DNA of 54,717 nt from a virus. A model generated the notes under the pieces. The model was not told the origin of the DNA. It saw only the letters and a list, made by a program, of their open reading frames with translations, and ran no database searches. Location of the stretch: positions 1-54,717 of IMG/VR virus record IMGVR_UViG_3300025674_000053; one strand, given 5' to 3'. Position 1 is the stretch's first letter. Each line of letters begins with the position of its first letter. The position numbers and the translations under genes were made by a program. Positions 13,518 through 20,817 of this stretch are shown here, piece after piece.

Positions 13518-13556
13518 AAAATAGTTCTTGACTCATGCTTAAAATTCTTGTATAAT
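13518..13556 (+). promoter_or_regulatory. Promoter for the 13581 HTH gene
   Basis: AAAATAGTTC extension, TTGACT at 13528-13533, 17-bp spacer, TATAAT at 13551-13556. The predicted start is near 13563, leaving an 18-nt leader with AAGGAA before the ATG at 13581. Confidence 0.9.
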
Positions 13557-13580
13557 ATATTTATATTAAGGAAATAAGCA

Positions 13581-14051
13581 ATGAGTGACAGATTTTACCA
13601 ACAAATGCTAGACACCACAGGTTGGTGCCCTGGTTATCGTAATACTAGTACTATTGCCGAATACAAACAAAACTACACATTAAAAAGGAAAAGAAACATG
13701 GCGTGGACAGACGAAAGTAAAGAACAAGCAGTTGAGATGTATACTGCTGAAGAACCGACTCCAGACAATAGTATGGAGATTGTTAAGATGATTGCTGAAG
13801 AATTAGGCGAGAGCCCAAATGGTGTCAGAATGATTCTTACTAAAGCAGGAGTATATGTAAAGAAAACTCCAGCTACTAAATCTAGCAGTGGTGGAACTGG
13901 TGGTGGCAGAGTAAACAAAGCTGCTGCTCAAGACGAGTTAGCCAAAGCTATTAGTGATATGGGCGAAGAAGCAGATGATGCTATCATCAGCAAGCTAACA
14001 GGGAAAGCTGCTACATATTTCACAAACTTAATCAACAAACTTAACGATTAA
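13581..14051 (+). CDS. HTH DNA-binding protein, conserved in marine phages
   Basis: A 156-aa protein. Residues 1-39 are a basic leader (MSDRFYQQMLDTTGWCPGY start). A second ATG at codon 40 (MAWTDESKEQ) has AAAGGAAAAG upstream, so a short form may also be made. The body has an HTH signature, SMEIVKMIAEELGESPNGVR then MILTKAGVYVKK, matching the small HTH protein at 1601. A Ser/Gly linker and a helical C-terminal domain (GEEADDAIISKLTGKAATYF) follow. I recall near relatives in many marine phages; the role is unknown, with abundant transcription or nucleoid-type binding a guess. It stands alone between a promoter and a terminator. Confidence 0.78.
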   Translation: MSDRFYQQMLDTTGWCPGYRNTSTIAEYKQNYTLKRKRNMAWTDESKEQAVEMYTAEEPTPDNSMEIVKMIAEELGESPNGVRMILTKAGVYVKKTPATKSSSGGTGGGRVNKAAAQDELAKAISDMGEEADDAIISKLTGKAATYFTNLINKLND

Positions 14052-14060
14052 TACCCCTGA

Positions 14061-14096
14061 AAACATGGGGAGGGCAACCTCCCTGTGTATTTTTGT
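14061..14096 (+). terminator. Intrinsic terminator after the HTH gene
   Basis: GGGAGG (14068-14073), tetraloop GCAA, CCTCCC (14078-14083), flanked by ACA/TGT, then TGTATTTTTGT. A stable GNRA-capped stem with a T-rich tail. Confidence 0.8.
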
Positions 14097-14171
14097 ATCT
14101 AACAAAAGCACCTTACAGAGTAATACCATGATTGGACGGTAATAGATATTAACCTACCAACAAGGAAACGC

Positions 14172-14444
14172 ATGAAAAAAGACGATTTTGTTAAAAAACT
14201 TGATGACGCTGGCGATGCCATTGTTACATACAGAAGTCAAAATAGTCGCAGAATGAAATATAATGTTTGCACTAGTGACTTTAATAATAAGTATATACAA
14301 GAGAAAAAGAATCGAGCAAAACCAAATGATAGACAGGTTTTATTATTTTGCTGGGATACTGACTCCTATAGACTATTATCGCCTGAGAACGTGACTTCTA
14401 TCGTTCCTTTATCGAGGATATTGAAGAATGATAGAATTACATGA
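14172..14444 (+). CDS. Conserved phage hypothetical protein
   Basis: A 90-aa protein with AAGGAAACG before the ATG. The pattern VTYRSQNSRRMKYNVCTSDF, YIQEKKNRAKPN and QVLLFCWDTDSYRLLSPENV is familiar from a marine phage family I remember beside replication genes. It looks like a small beta-rich domain of unknown function. No promoter is seen between the terminator at 14061-14096 and this gene, so expression may come from read-through. It overlaps the next gene by 17 nt. Confidence 0.65.
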   Translation: MKKDDFVKKLDDAGDAIVTYRSQNSRRMKYNVCTSDFNNKYIQEKKNRAKPNDRQVLLFCWDTDSYRLLSPENVTSIVPLSRILKNDRIT

Positions 14445-14730
14445 GGCACCAGCTGTCTATGAAAAAGAAATAAGTTATAACGAAGCTAAACATGAAAAAG
14501 TATTCGTTATGATAAATACTTTTCGTGGAACAGAATATATACACATAAGAAAATATTATCAAGACTTTGACGAAGAATGGAAACCTACCAAGGACGGTAT
14601 TGCCATGCCTTTAGATTTTAATAATAGTCGTGGACTATTTGAGGCGTTAGTTGAGATTCTGTCAATATCAGAGGTCAAAGGAGTATTAGAAACTCATTTC
14701 AAAGAAGTTCTCGATAAGATATACCTATAG
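14428..14730 (+). CDS. PC4-like ssDNA-binding protein
   Basis: A 100-aa protein with a PC4 (transcriptional coactivator p15) C-terminal fold: the strand MINTFRGTEYIHIRKYYQDF, the 'WKPTKDGIAMPLDF' turn and a final helix (RGLFEALVEIL) match the family pattern yvdIReyy...g...PtkkGisL. PC4-like proteins bind single-stranded DNA as dimers and occur in some bacteria and phages. A role in replication, repair or promoter melting is possible. It directly precedes the DNA ligase promoter. Confidence 0.72.
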   Translation: MIELHEAPAVYEKEISYNEAKHEKVFVMINTFRGTEYIHIRKYYQDFDEEWKPTKDGIAMPLDFNNSRGLFEALVEILSISEVKGVLETHFKEVLDKIYL

Positions 14731-14736
14731 CATCAA

Positions 14737-14775
14737 AAAATAATACTTGACAAATCCTTAAAAATTCTGTATAAT
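14737..14775 (+). promoter_or_regulatory. Promoter for the ligase N-terminal half (leaderless start)
   Basis: AAAATAATAC extension, TTGACA at 14747-14752, 17-bp spacer, TATAAT at 14770-14775. The ATG at 14782 is exactly 7 nt past the -10 box. Confidence 0.9.
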
Positions 14776-14781
14776 ATTCAT

Positions 14782-15720
14782 ATGAATAAGACAGAATACC
14801 TAGAATTATGTAATCAAAAGTATGCAGAAGGTAATCCTATATTACCTGACGATGTATACGATAGACTCGTAGAGAATACCGAACTTGAAAATAAAGTTGG
14901 GTATGATGTAAGCGAGGCGAGACATAAACATCCTTACCCAATGTATTCATTACAGAAAGTCTTTATCGGAGAAGATAAAGAACCAGATTGGGATTCCAAA
15001 CAACCACACATAATGACTGCCAAGTTGGACGGTGCAGCTGTGTCTATAACTTATATAGATGGCGTACTGACACAGGCATTGACTCGTGGAGATGGTAAAG
15101 CAGGACTAGATATTACTGATAAAATTAAGACTTTAGTACCAAATAAAATATGGAGTAAAGGACTGAAACAGATTACTGGAGAAGTTGTTGCCCCTAAGAA
15201 AATACCAAATGCTAGAAATTATGCAAGTGGTGCTTTGAATCTAAAGGACTTAGAAGAATTTAAATCTCGTGATTTAACTTTTATTGCTTATGGTATTCAA
15301 CCAGCAATTTGTCCCGAGTGGACTGCTGATATGGGCATGGTAAAAGACATGGGATTTAATACTGTCACACTTAGTGATTGGAATGAATTTCCTCAGGACG
15401 GTAAAGTTGTAAGGGTCGACTCTAATAGATATTTTGACACATTAGGCCACACCTCACACCACCCTAGAGGAGCTTTCGCTCTAAAGACAAGACAGGCTGG
15501 AATAGTTACTCGACTCTTGGACGTTGAATGGAATGTCGGGAAATCAGGTGCTGTATCACCAGTTGCAATCTTAGAGCCTTGTGTCATAGGAGAGGCGACA
15601 GTAAGCAGAGCAACCCTACATAATATCGGATATATCGAAGCATTAGACTTAGAGATTGGATGTGATGTAGAGGTTATTCGTAGTGGAGAAATCATACCTA
15701 GAATTGTAAAACGAGTATGA
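14782..15720 (+). CDS. ligA: NAD-dependent DNA ligase, N-terminal half (adenylation + OB domains)
   Basis: A 312-aa protein. A short Ia-like domain (YAEGNPILPDDVYDRLV, then HPYPMYSLQKVF) precedes the nucleotidyltransferase domain with active-site motif K81-L-D-G (MTAKLDGAAVSITY). Later come TRGDGKAG, ITGEVVAPKK, ALKTRQAGIVTRLLDVEWNV and GATVSRATLHN-like GEATVSRATLHNIG, then the OB-fold end GCDVEVIRSGEIIPRIVKRV. It stops where the zinc finger of LigA should begin. Zinc-finger, HhH and BRCT domains are instead encoded at 19259-20017. Translation starts on a leaderless message from its own promoter. Confidence 0.92.
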   Translation: MNKTEYLELCNQKYAEGNPILPDDVYDRLVENTELENKVGYDVSEARHKHPYPMYSLQKVFIGEDKEPDWDSKQPHIMTAKLDGAAVSITYIDGVLTQALTRGDGKAGLDITDKIKTLVPNKIWSKGLKQITGEVVAPKKIPNARNYASGALNLKDLEEFKSRDLTFIAYGIQPAICPEWTADMGMVKDMGFNTVTLSDWNEFPQDGKVVRVDSNRYFDTLGHTSHHPRGAFALKTRQAGIVTRLLDVEWNVGKSGAVSPVAILEPCVIGEATVSRATLHNIGYIEALDLEIGCDVEVIRSGEIIPRIVKRV

Positions 15721-15917
15721 AACTGAAAGATAAGATACAAAAAAGACTAGATGTACTAGAGTTTATGATGCGTAATAATATACACCTCGCAGACCCCGAC
15801 GGGTGCATGGACTATAGTTGTAGCATTAGTAAGTTTTGGTCAGTTCTTTCAGAAGAAGATAGAGATTTTATCCAAGGTTGCCAGTCTTCAATCGAAGAAG
15901 GCTGGGAGTGGAAATGA
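15717..15917 (+). CDS. Small hypothetical protein
   Basis: A 66-aa protein in an ATGA overlap with the ligase. The segment CSISKFWSVLSEEDRDFIQG, then EEGWEWK, resembles a short phage protein found beside replication genes in other phages as I recall. It seems to be helical. Function unknown. Confidence 0.6.
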   Translation: MKLKDKIQKRLDVLEFMMRNNIHLADPDGCMDYSCSISKFWSVLSEEDRDFIQGCQSSIEEGWEWK

Positions 15918-16549
15918 GAGTACTAATTCTAGCAAATGGAAGAACTGGCAGTACAAGTCTTATGTTAGGACTTGCCAGTGGACTTCGTTGTGAGTACATA
16001 GCAGAGCCTTGGAATCTAGACCTAATCGATAAAATAGAACCCAAACATCATGAGATAGATTATCACAATCTTCCCGAAGATGTAGTAGTAAAGTGTATTG
16101 TAAATGTAAAGCAGTACCTTGGATTCTATATGTATTGGACAAATTGTCCTTTTGATTGTTCAGGACTAGACTGGTTGGACAATGGTAGTGAAGCTGTATT
16201 TTGGTATAGGTTTGCACAGAAGTTTGACAAAGTTATAATACTAGATAGATATGATGTTAGAGCAAGAGTGTTAAGTGCATTACACGCACAACACTATGAA
16301 GAGTGGCATGGCGAGTATGAGTTCAAAGAGGAGATAATACCTCCACATAAAAATATGAAAGAACTATATATCAAGGAAGAAGTCAGTAGTGAACTCTTAA
16401 AATTGCTTTCGAGAAAATTAGAAGTTGATATAACATACTATGAAGAAATTTTCAATAATAAACAAAGGGAAAGTTATTTCGGTCTTCCAATAGATTCTGA
16501 GAAACTTTTTGAAAATTTCCTAAATACAAAACATAGGTATCAACAATGA
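15914..16549 (+). CDS. Sulfotransferase-like protein
   Basis: A 211-aa protein; the ATG in the ATGA overlap is preferred over an upstream frame extension because MRVLILANGRTGSTSLMLGL is a typical sulfotransferase opening. 'GRTGSTSL' is the 5'-phosphosulfate-binding loop that grips PAPS. A 3'-phosphate-binding segment is plausible in KVIILDRYDVRARVLSALHA (R..D.RAR..S pattern). It would transfer sulfate to a carbohydrate or similar hydroxyl. The neighbours are a nuclease-like gene and a carbamoyltransferase, so a role in surface or fibre decoration is inferred. Confidence 0.72.
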   Translation: MRVLILANGRTGSTSLMLGLASGLRCEYIAEPWNLDLIDKIEPKHHEIDYHNLPEDVVVKCIVNVKQYLGFYMYWTNCPFDCSGLDWLDNGSEAVFWYRFAQKFDKVIILDRYDVRARVLSALHAQHYEEWHGEYEFKEEIIPPHKNMKELYIKEEVSSELLKLLSRKLEVDITYYEEIFNNKQRESYFGLPIDSEKLFENFLNTKHRYQQ

Positions 16550-16926
16550 GTGGCGGCGTATATAATAAAACCTTTTTTGACAACCATCCGTGGGAGAAAG
16601 AAAAGGACGGCATACTATATGGCATAGTACTGGTAAACATGCAAACATGGGAACGAGAAACAATAAAAGTCGGCATCGCAAAAGGGCGAACATTCAAAGA
16701 CGCAGTAAAAAGAGGGCGTGGCTTCACCAATTACGATATAAGAATACAGAGGCTTTGGCAGGGGACGATATACGACTGCTGGAGATGGGAACAGAAACTA
16801 CACAAGATGTTCGAGAATGACAGACACAAAACACAGCACCATTTTGGAGGGCATACGGAATGCTTTAGCATGGAATCAAAGATTCTACAAAGCTTCCCCA
16901 AAAAGAATGACATATTTAGGGATTAG
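16546..16926 (+). CDS. GIY-YIG/T5orf172-like nuclease
   Basis: A 126-aa protein overlapping the sulfotransferase by ATGA. The first strands GILYGIVLVNM and IKVGIAKG, followed by Arg-containing GRGFTNYDIRIQRLWQG, Glu in WEQKLHKMF and the closing FGGHTECFS, match the MUG113/T5orf172 branch of GIY-YIG-like nucleases (pattern KvGis, then E, then F.G.tECF). It may cut host DNA or be a homing relic; the free-standing position between metabolic genes would allow either. Confidence 0.6.
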   Translation: MSGGVYNKTFFDNHPWEKEKDGILYGIVLVNMQTWERETIKVGIAKGRTFKDAVKRGRGFTNYDIRIQRLWQGTIYDCWRWEQKLHKMFENDRHKTQHHFGGHTECFSMESKILQSFPKKNDIFRD

Positions 16927-18253
16927 TGAAGGGTTCCACGATGCAGCTATTGCAGTCGTGAGAGACCAAAAAATACTATTTGCTTCTCATATAGAGAGAA
17001 TGACACGCAAGAAGAATGATGCGTGGGTGCCAGAGTGGGTCAAAGAACACGCATATAACGAGTACGCATATGATAAAACAATATTTTACGAACATACTGA
17101 AATCAAGAATTGTAGACGAGAGATGTACGGACTGGCAGCGACAGAGAATGGCAGAGCGTACGATGTCAGAGATATACTTCACCATAAAAGTCACTACGCC
17201 AGTGCTTATTTTACTGCTCCTTTCGTACCTAACAGCACAGTTGTCATAGATGCTATAGGTGAGTTTGATACTGCAAGTATTTGGGTAGATGGAGAAAAAG
17301 TATGGAGTCGACAATACCCATGGTCACTAGGTCTATTTTATAGTGCTATAACAAAACGAATAGGACTGAAACCTAATGAAGATGAGTATATCACAATGGG
17401 CATGGCTGCATATGGAGATATAACAATCGACATGATGAAGTTCATTAACGAAAACCACCACAAAGGTATTCCAATGCGTAAATGGTTTTGGGAAACACCT
17501 GAAGATATAGCTGCTTCAGCACAAGCACACTTAGAGAATGAACTCATGGAAATATTTGCAAAGGCTCGTAAGTATGGGCCGAAGGTTGCATATGCTGGTG
17601 GAGTTGCGTTAAACTGTGTAGCGAACAGTAAGATTCGTAAAATGTTTGATGATATGTGGATATTCCCAAGTCCAGGGGATGCAGGTAGTTCACTAGGGTG
17701 TATACTAGCACATACACAACAAAAGATAAAGTTTGAAGATTGCTACTTAGGGTACGATATAGATAGAGAGGTAAACCCCATAAAAGTAGTAGAAGAAATA
17801 ATTAATAATAAAGTAGTAGGAGTAGCAAATGGAAAAGCAGAGTTTGGCCCTAGGGCGCTTGGTAATCGTAGTCTGCTTGGCGATGTCCGTTACGATATTA
17901 AAGACACAGTCAATGATATCAAACGTAGACAGAAGTTCAGGCCTTTTGCCCCCGCGATACTTGAGGAGTTTGTAGATGAATATTTTGAAGGGTATGCTAA
18001 TGAGTATATGCAGTATGTTTCAAAAGCAAAACATGACTACGATAGCGTCTCACACGTCGATGGAACAGCACGAGTACAGGTGGTTAGAAAAGACAGTAAG
18101 TCAATACTTCGACCCATACTAGAAACGTATTATGAAGCTACCAAAGTGCCTATGTTATTAAACACAAGTTTGAATATTAAAGGGCAACCCATGGTAAATA
18201 CTTGGGAACATGCCAAAGAGTTTGAAAAGAATTATGGAGTAAAAGTATTTTGA
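16907..18253 (+). CDS. Carbamoyltransferase, NodU/CmcH/TobZ family
   Basis: A 448-aa protein read from the ATG of MTYLGISEGFHDAAIAVV, the canonical start of the family; an upstream extension lacks similarity. Conserved features are DILHHKSHYASAYF (metal-binding His), VVIDAIGEFDTASIW, the MGMAAYG segment, YAGGVALNCVANSKI and, in the YrdC-like C-terminal region, FGPRALGNRSLLGD and RQKFRPFAPAILEE. These enzymes make a carbamoyl-adenylate from carbamoyl phosphate and ATP and transfer it to a hydroxyl, often of a sugar. It lies beside sulfotransferase and SGNH-like genes, suggesting successive sugar modifications. Confidence 0.93.
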   Translation: MTYLGISEGFHDAAIAVVRDQKILFASHIERMTRKKNDAWVPEWVKEHAYNEYAYDKTIFYEHTEIKNCRREMYGLAATENGRAYDVRDILHHKSHYASAYFTAPFVPNSTVVIDAIGEFDTASIWVDGEKVWSRQYPWSLGLFYSAITKRIGLKPNEDEYITMGMAAYGDITIDMMKFINENHHKGIPMRKWFWETPEDIAASAQAHLENELMEIFAKARKYGPKVAYAGGVALNCVANSKIRKMFDDMWIFPSPGDAGSSLGCILAHTQQKIKFEDCYLGYDIDREVNPIKVVEEIINNKVVGVANGKAEFGPRALGNRSLLGDVRYDIKDTVNDIKRRQKFRPFAPAILEEFVDEYFEGYANEYMQYVSKAKHDYDSVSHVDGTARVQVVRKDSKSILRPILETYYEATKVPMLLNTSLNIKGQPMVNTWEHAKEFEKNYGVKVF

Positions 18254-19083
18254 GTGAATCAGTACTAGATTTAAATTATGTAGACAATCCTGATACTTGT
18301 AAGAGATATACAAGTACACGCCCTGACATCTATTTCAATGGAGATAGTTTTACGCAAGGTATGGAATTACAGGATAGATTCAATGGATGTTATACACATC
18401 TTGTAGCAGAACACTTTAATCAAACATGGGGCAGGTCATCAAAGATAGGTGGAGGTAATGACAGAATACTGAGAGTTACTTCATCCGATATGTTGATGAT
18501 GCCCAAGAAACCTAAACTAGCAATAATACTTTGGTCTGGCCCGAACAGACATGAGTACCTAAGTAATCTCAATATTTGGAGACAAGTAGGGCATATTCGT
18601 TTTGCTTTTGACAGGAGGGATTTAGAAATAAAAAGAAGTGATATATACTGCCACCCTGACATGACTCGTGAACAGTACGAAGGTTGGAAGAAATATATGG
18701 CAAACTGTAGAACTATTAAATGGAATCTACACGCAACTCTTATGAGTATGATTTATCTTAGAAGGTTATTCAACAGTGAGGGCATACCTCATTTGTATTA
18801 CTGGATGTCAAAGGGACAAGTAGATTGCGCACTAAAATCTTTAGATGAGATTAAAAAAGAGGGAGCTAATGTCATATGGGAACAGCAATACAATATGACT
18901 AAAAAGGATTTCTTGAGAGAAATACCTGAACTAGAAGATGAAGGTTTCTATGAAATGACAAAGTTTAGATTAAAGAACCAGTATGGCCCAATGGACCATC
19001 CGTTAGAGGAAGGTCATCAAGCAATGGCCGATAGAATTATAAAGGATATATATGATAAAAAATTGGATAAAGTATTTAAGTAA
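18250..19083 (+). CDS. SGNH/GDSL hydrolase-like protein
   Basis: A 277-aa protein starting at a TTG that overlaps the carbamoyltransferase stop. The N-terminal block DIYFNGDSFTQGMELQDRF contains GDS with the nucleophile Ser. IGGGNDRI supplies the Gly and Asn of the oxyanion hole, and DHPLEEGHQAMADRI near the end has the D-H pair of block V. These are the SGNH signatures of esterases and O-acetyl or acyl transferases. The substrate is probably a saccharide given the neighbours, but this is inference. Confidence 0.7.
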   Translation: MSESVLDLNYVDNPDTCKRYTSTRPDIYFNGDSFTQGMELQDRFNGCYTHLVAEHFNQTWGRSSKIGGGNDRILRVTSSDMLMMPKKPKLAIILWSGPNRHEYLSNLNIWRQVGHIRFAFDRRDLEIKRSDIYCHPDMTREQYEGWKKYMANCRTIKWNLHATLMSMIYLRRLFNSEGIPHLYYWMSKGQVDCALKSLDEIKKEGANVIWEQQYNMTKKDFLREIPELEDEGFYEMTKFRLKNQYGPMDHPLEEGHQAMADRIIKDIYDKKLDKVFK

Positions 19084-19095
19084 AAAATTGAAAGC

Positions 19096-19206
19096 ATGGA
19101 AGTTTCAATGGGACAATCGAAACGTGGTAGAAGATACCCACATCTACGAGGAGTAGTAAATTTTGATTGTACAAATTTTCCTGAGCAAATCAAAAATAGT
19201 TCTTGA
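19096..19206 (+). CDS. Short basic peptide ending inside a promoter (36 aa)
   Basis: An open frame MEVSMGQSKRGRRYPHLRG... of 36 codons fills the gap before the next promoter. Its last codons (KNSS then stop) are encoded by the AAAATAGTTC element and the TGA of TTGACA. There is no strong ribosome binding site, and it could be fortuitous. The same 'KNSS-stop' ending is used by the well-supported gene at 31854-32750, which is why it is listed. Confidence 0.35.
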   Translation: MEVSMGQSKRGRRYPHLRGVVNFDCTNFPEQIKNSS

Positions 19207-19231
19207 CAGATGCTTAAACTTTTTGTATAAT
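19193..19231 (+). promoter_or_regulatory. Promoter for the ligase C-terminal half
   Basis: AAAATAGTTC extension, TTGACA at 19203-19208, 17-bp spacer, TATAAT at 19226-19231. The predicted start is near 19238, leaving a 21-nt leader with GAGAGA before the ATG at 19259. Confidence 0.9.
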
Positions 19232-19258
19232 ATATAATATATTTGAGAGAGAAAAAGA

Positions 19259-20017
19259 ATGACAACAATCACACCACCAACCAACTGTCCTTGTTGTGAC
19301 TCCATACTGGAGTTAGTAAACGAGCAGTTGTTTTGCAGAAACACAAAGTGTCCTGCACAGTGGAGTAAAAAGTTGGAGTCCTTTTCCTCTACTCTTAAAA
19401 TCAAAGGGTTAGGCCCTTCGACTATCTCTAAGTTAGGTGTCGAATCCTTACCCGAGCTTTACGAACTTACTGTATCTGATATACAGGATAAGATTCACAG
19501 TGAAAAATTAGCTGAGAAACTCTATGACGAACTACAAAAGTCTAAGAGTAGCAAGCTGGTAGATATTCTGCCTGCTTTCTCAATACCACTTATTGGTCGG
19601 TCAGCTTCTCAAAAATTATGCGATACGATATCACACATCGAAGATATTAGCGAGAACAGTTGTACTGAGGCAGGTATCGGACCAAAAGCATCAGCTAATC
19701 TGGTAAACTTCATGGAAACAGAATTTTATCCGAACAGATACATAGACACATTACCCTTCAATTGGAATAATAAAATTAGTAAAAAGAAAGAGGTCACTGG
19801 TGTTGTATGTATTAGTGGTAAGTTAAAAAGCTACCCTACAAAGGCTCACGCTACGAAAGTACTAGAGTCATATGGATTTGTAGTAAAATCAAGTCTGACA
19901 AAAGAATGTACTCATCTCATAAATGAGTCAGGTATCGAGTCAGCAAAGACGCAGACAGCTCGTGACCGAGGTGTTTTAATAATAAGTAATATAAAACATT
20001 TAATTGGAGAAAATTAA
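19259..20017 (+). CDS. ligA: NAD-dependent DNA ligase, C-terminal half (Zn finger, HhH, BRCT)
   Basis: A 252-aa protein equivalent to the second half of bacterial LigA. The four-Cys zinc finger is CPCC (Cys10, Cys13) with Cys26 and Cys31 (CRNTKC). Helix-hairpin-helix repeats follow: LKIKGLGPSTISKLG, SIPLIGRSASQKLC and EAGIGPKASANLVNF. A BRCT domain fills about 180-252 (VTGVVCISGKLKSYPT, then KECTHLINES). It has no adenylation domain. It would need to bind the N-terminal half (14782-15720) to reconstitute a full ligase, or act in DNA binding. The two halves are separated by about 3.5 kb and use separate promoters. Confidence 0.9.
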   Translation: MTTITPPTNCPCCDSILELVNEQLFCRNTKCPAQWSKKLESFSSTLKIKGLGPSTISKLGVESLPELYELTVSDIQDKIHSEKLAEKLYDELQKSKSSKLVDILPAFSIPLIGRSASQKLCDTISHIEDISENSCTEAGIGPKASANLVNFMETEFYPNRYIDTLPFNWNNKISKKKEVTGVVCISGKLKSYPTKAHATKVLESYGFVVKSSLTKECTHLINESGIESAKTQTARDRGVLIISNIKHLIGEN

Positions 20018-20019
20018 AA

Positions 20020-20736
20020 ATGGCATTACCAAAATGGACAGACGAAAGAACACAATCTTTAGTGGACTTTGTCGGTGGAGAAAGCCCTGTATCACAGGCA
20101 ACTGTTGCTAACGCAGCAGACGAACTAGAAACTTCAGTAAGAAGTGTTAGTTCAAAACTAAGAAAAATGGGTTTTGATGTAGAACTAGCTTCTGCTTCAC
20201 AATCTAAGTCTTTTTCAGATGAGCAAGAAGCAACTCTTAGCACATTCGTACAAGACAATAGCGGTTCTTACACTTATGCAGAAATCGCTTCTAACTTTGA
20301 AGGCGGAGCTTTTTCAGCTAAGTCAATTCAAGGTAAAATCCTTTCTATGCAGTTAACAGAACATGTTAAACCTGCTCCTAAAGTTGAGACTGTTAAGTCT
20401 TACAATGAGGAAGAAGAAGGACAATTTGTATCATTAGTTAATGATGGTGCATTTATTGAGGACATCGCTGAAGCTTTAGGCAGAAGTGTAAACTCAATCA
20501 GAGGAAAAGCTTTATCACTCTTAAGAGCTGGTGAAATCAATGCTATTCCTAAGCAGAAAGAAACCAAAGGTTCAAGCAAAGCTGACCCTTTAGCAGGTGT
20601 CGACATTGACGGCATGACTGTTGAAGAAATTGCTGATGAAATCGGCAAAACAGTAAGAGGCGTGAAAACAATGCTTACTAGAAGAGGCTTACAGTGCTCA
20701 GACTATAACGGTGCTGCTAAAAAAGAAATAGGCTAA
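20020..20736 (+). CDS. Multi-HTH repeat protein
   Basis: A 238-aa protein built of about four related HTH units: residues 5-50 (WTDERTQSLVDFVGG ... SVRSVSSKLRKMG), 65-108 (FSDEQEATLSTFVQD ... SAKSIQGKILSM), 125-168 (YNEEEEGQFVSLVND ... SVNSIRGKALSLL) and 195-227 (MTVEEIADEIGKT, then VRGVKTMLTRRG). Each repeats the 'S-V/I-x-x-K-x-L' recognition pattern of the small HTH proteins at 1601, 2834 and 13581. I remember relatives in several marine phages without function. It may coat or bend DNA or read extended operators. It follows the ligase half and ends at a terminator. Confidence 0.78.
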   Translation: MALPKWTDERTQSLVDFVGGESPVSQATVANAADELETSVRSVSSKLRKMGFDVELASASQSKSFSDEQEATLSTFVQDNSGSYTYAEIASNFEGGAFSAKSIQGKILSMQLTEHVKPAPKVETVKSYNEEEEGQFVSLVNDGAFIEDIAEALGRSVNSIRGKALSLLRAGEINAIPKQKETKGSSKADPLAGVDIDGMTVEEIADEIGKTVRGVKTMLTRRGLQCSDYNGAAKKEIG

Positions 20737-20752
20737 TACCTATTCATCTCAT

Positions 20753-20787
20753 GGCGAGCTTTCCTTCGGGATTGCCTCGCCTTTTTT
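20753..20787 (+). terminator. Intrinsic terminator after the multi-HTH gene
   Basis: GGCGAG (20753-20758) pairs with CTCGCC (20776-20781), followed by six T residues. Rho-independent form. The helicase gene starts about 30 nt after it with no recognisable promoter, so partial read-through is likely. Confidence 0.85.
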
Positions 20788-20817
20788 ATAACTTAATAAT
20801 TGTTTTGGGAGATTCAA

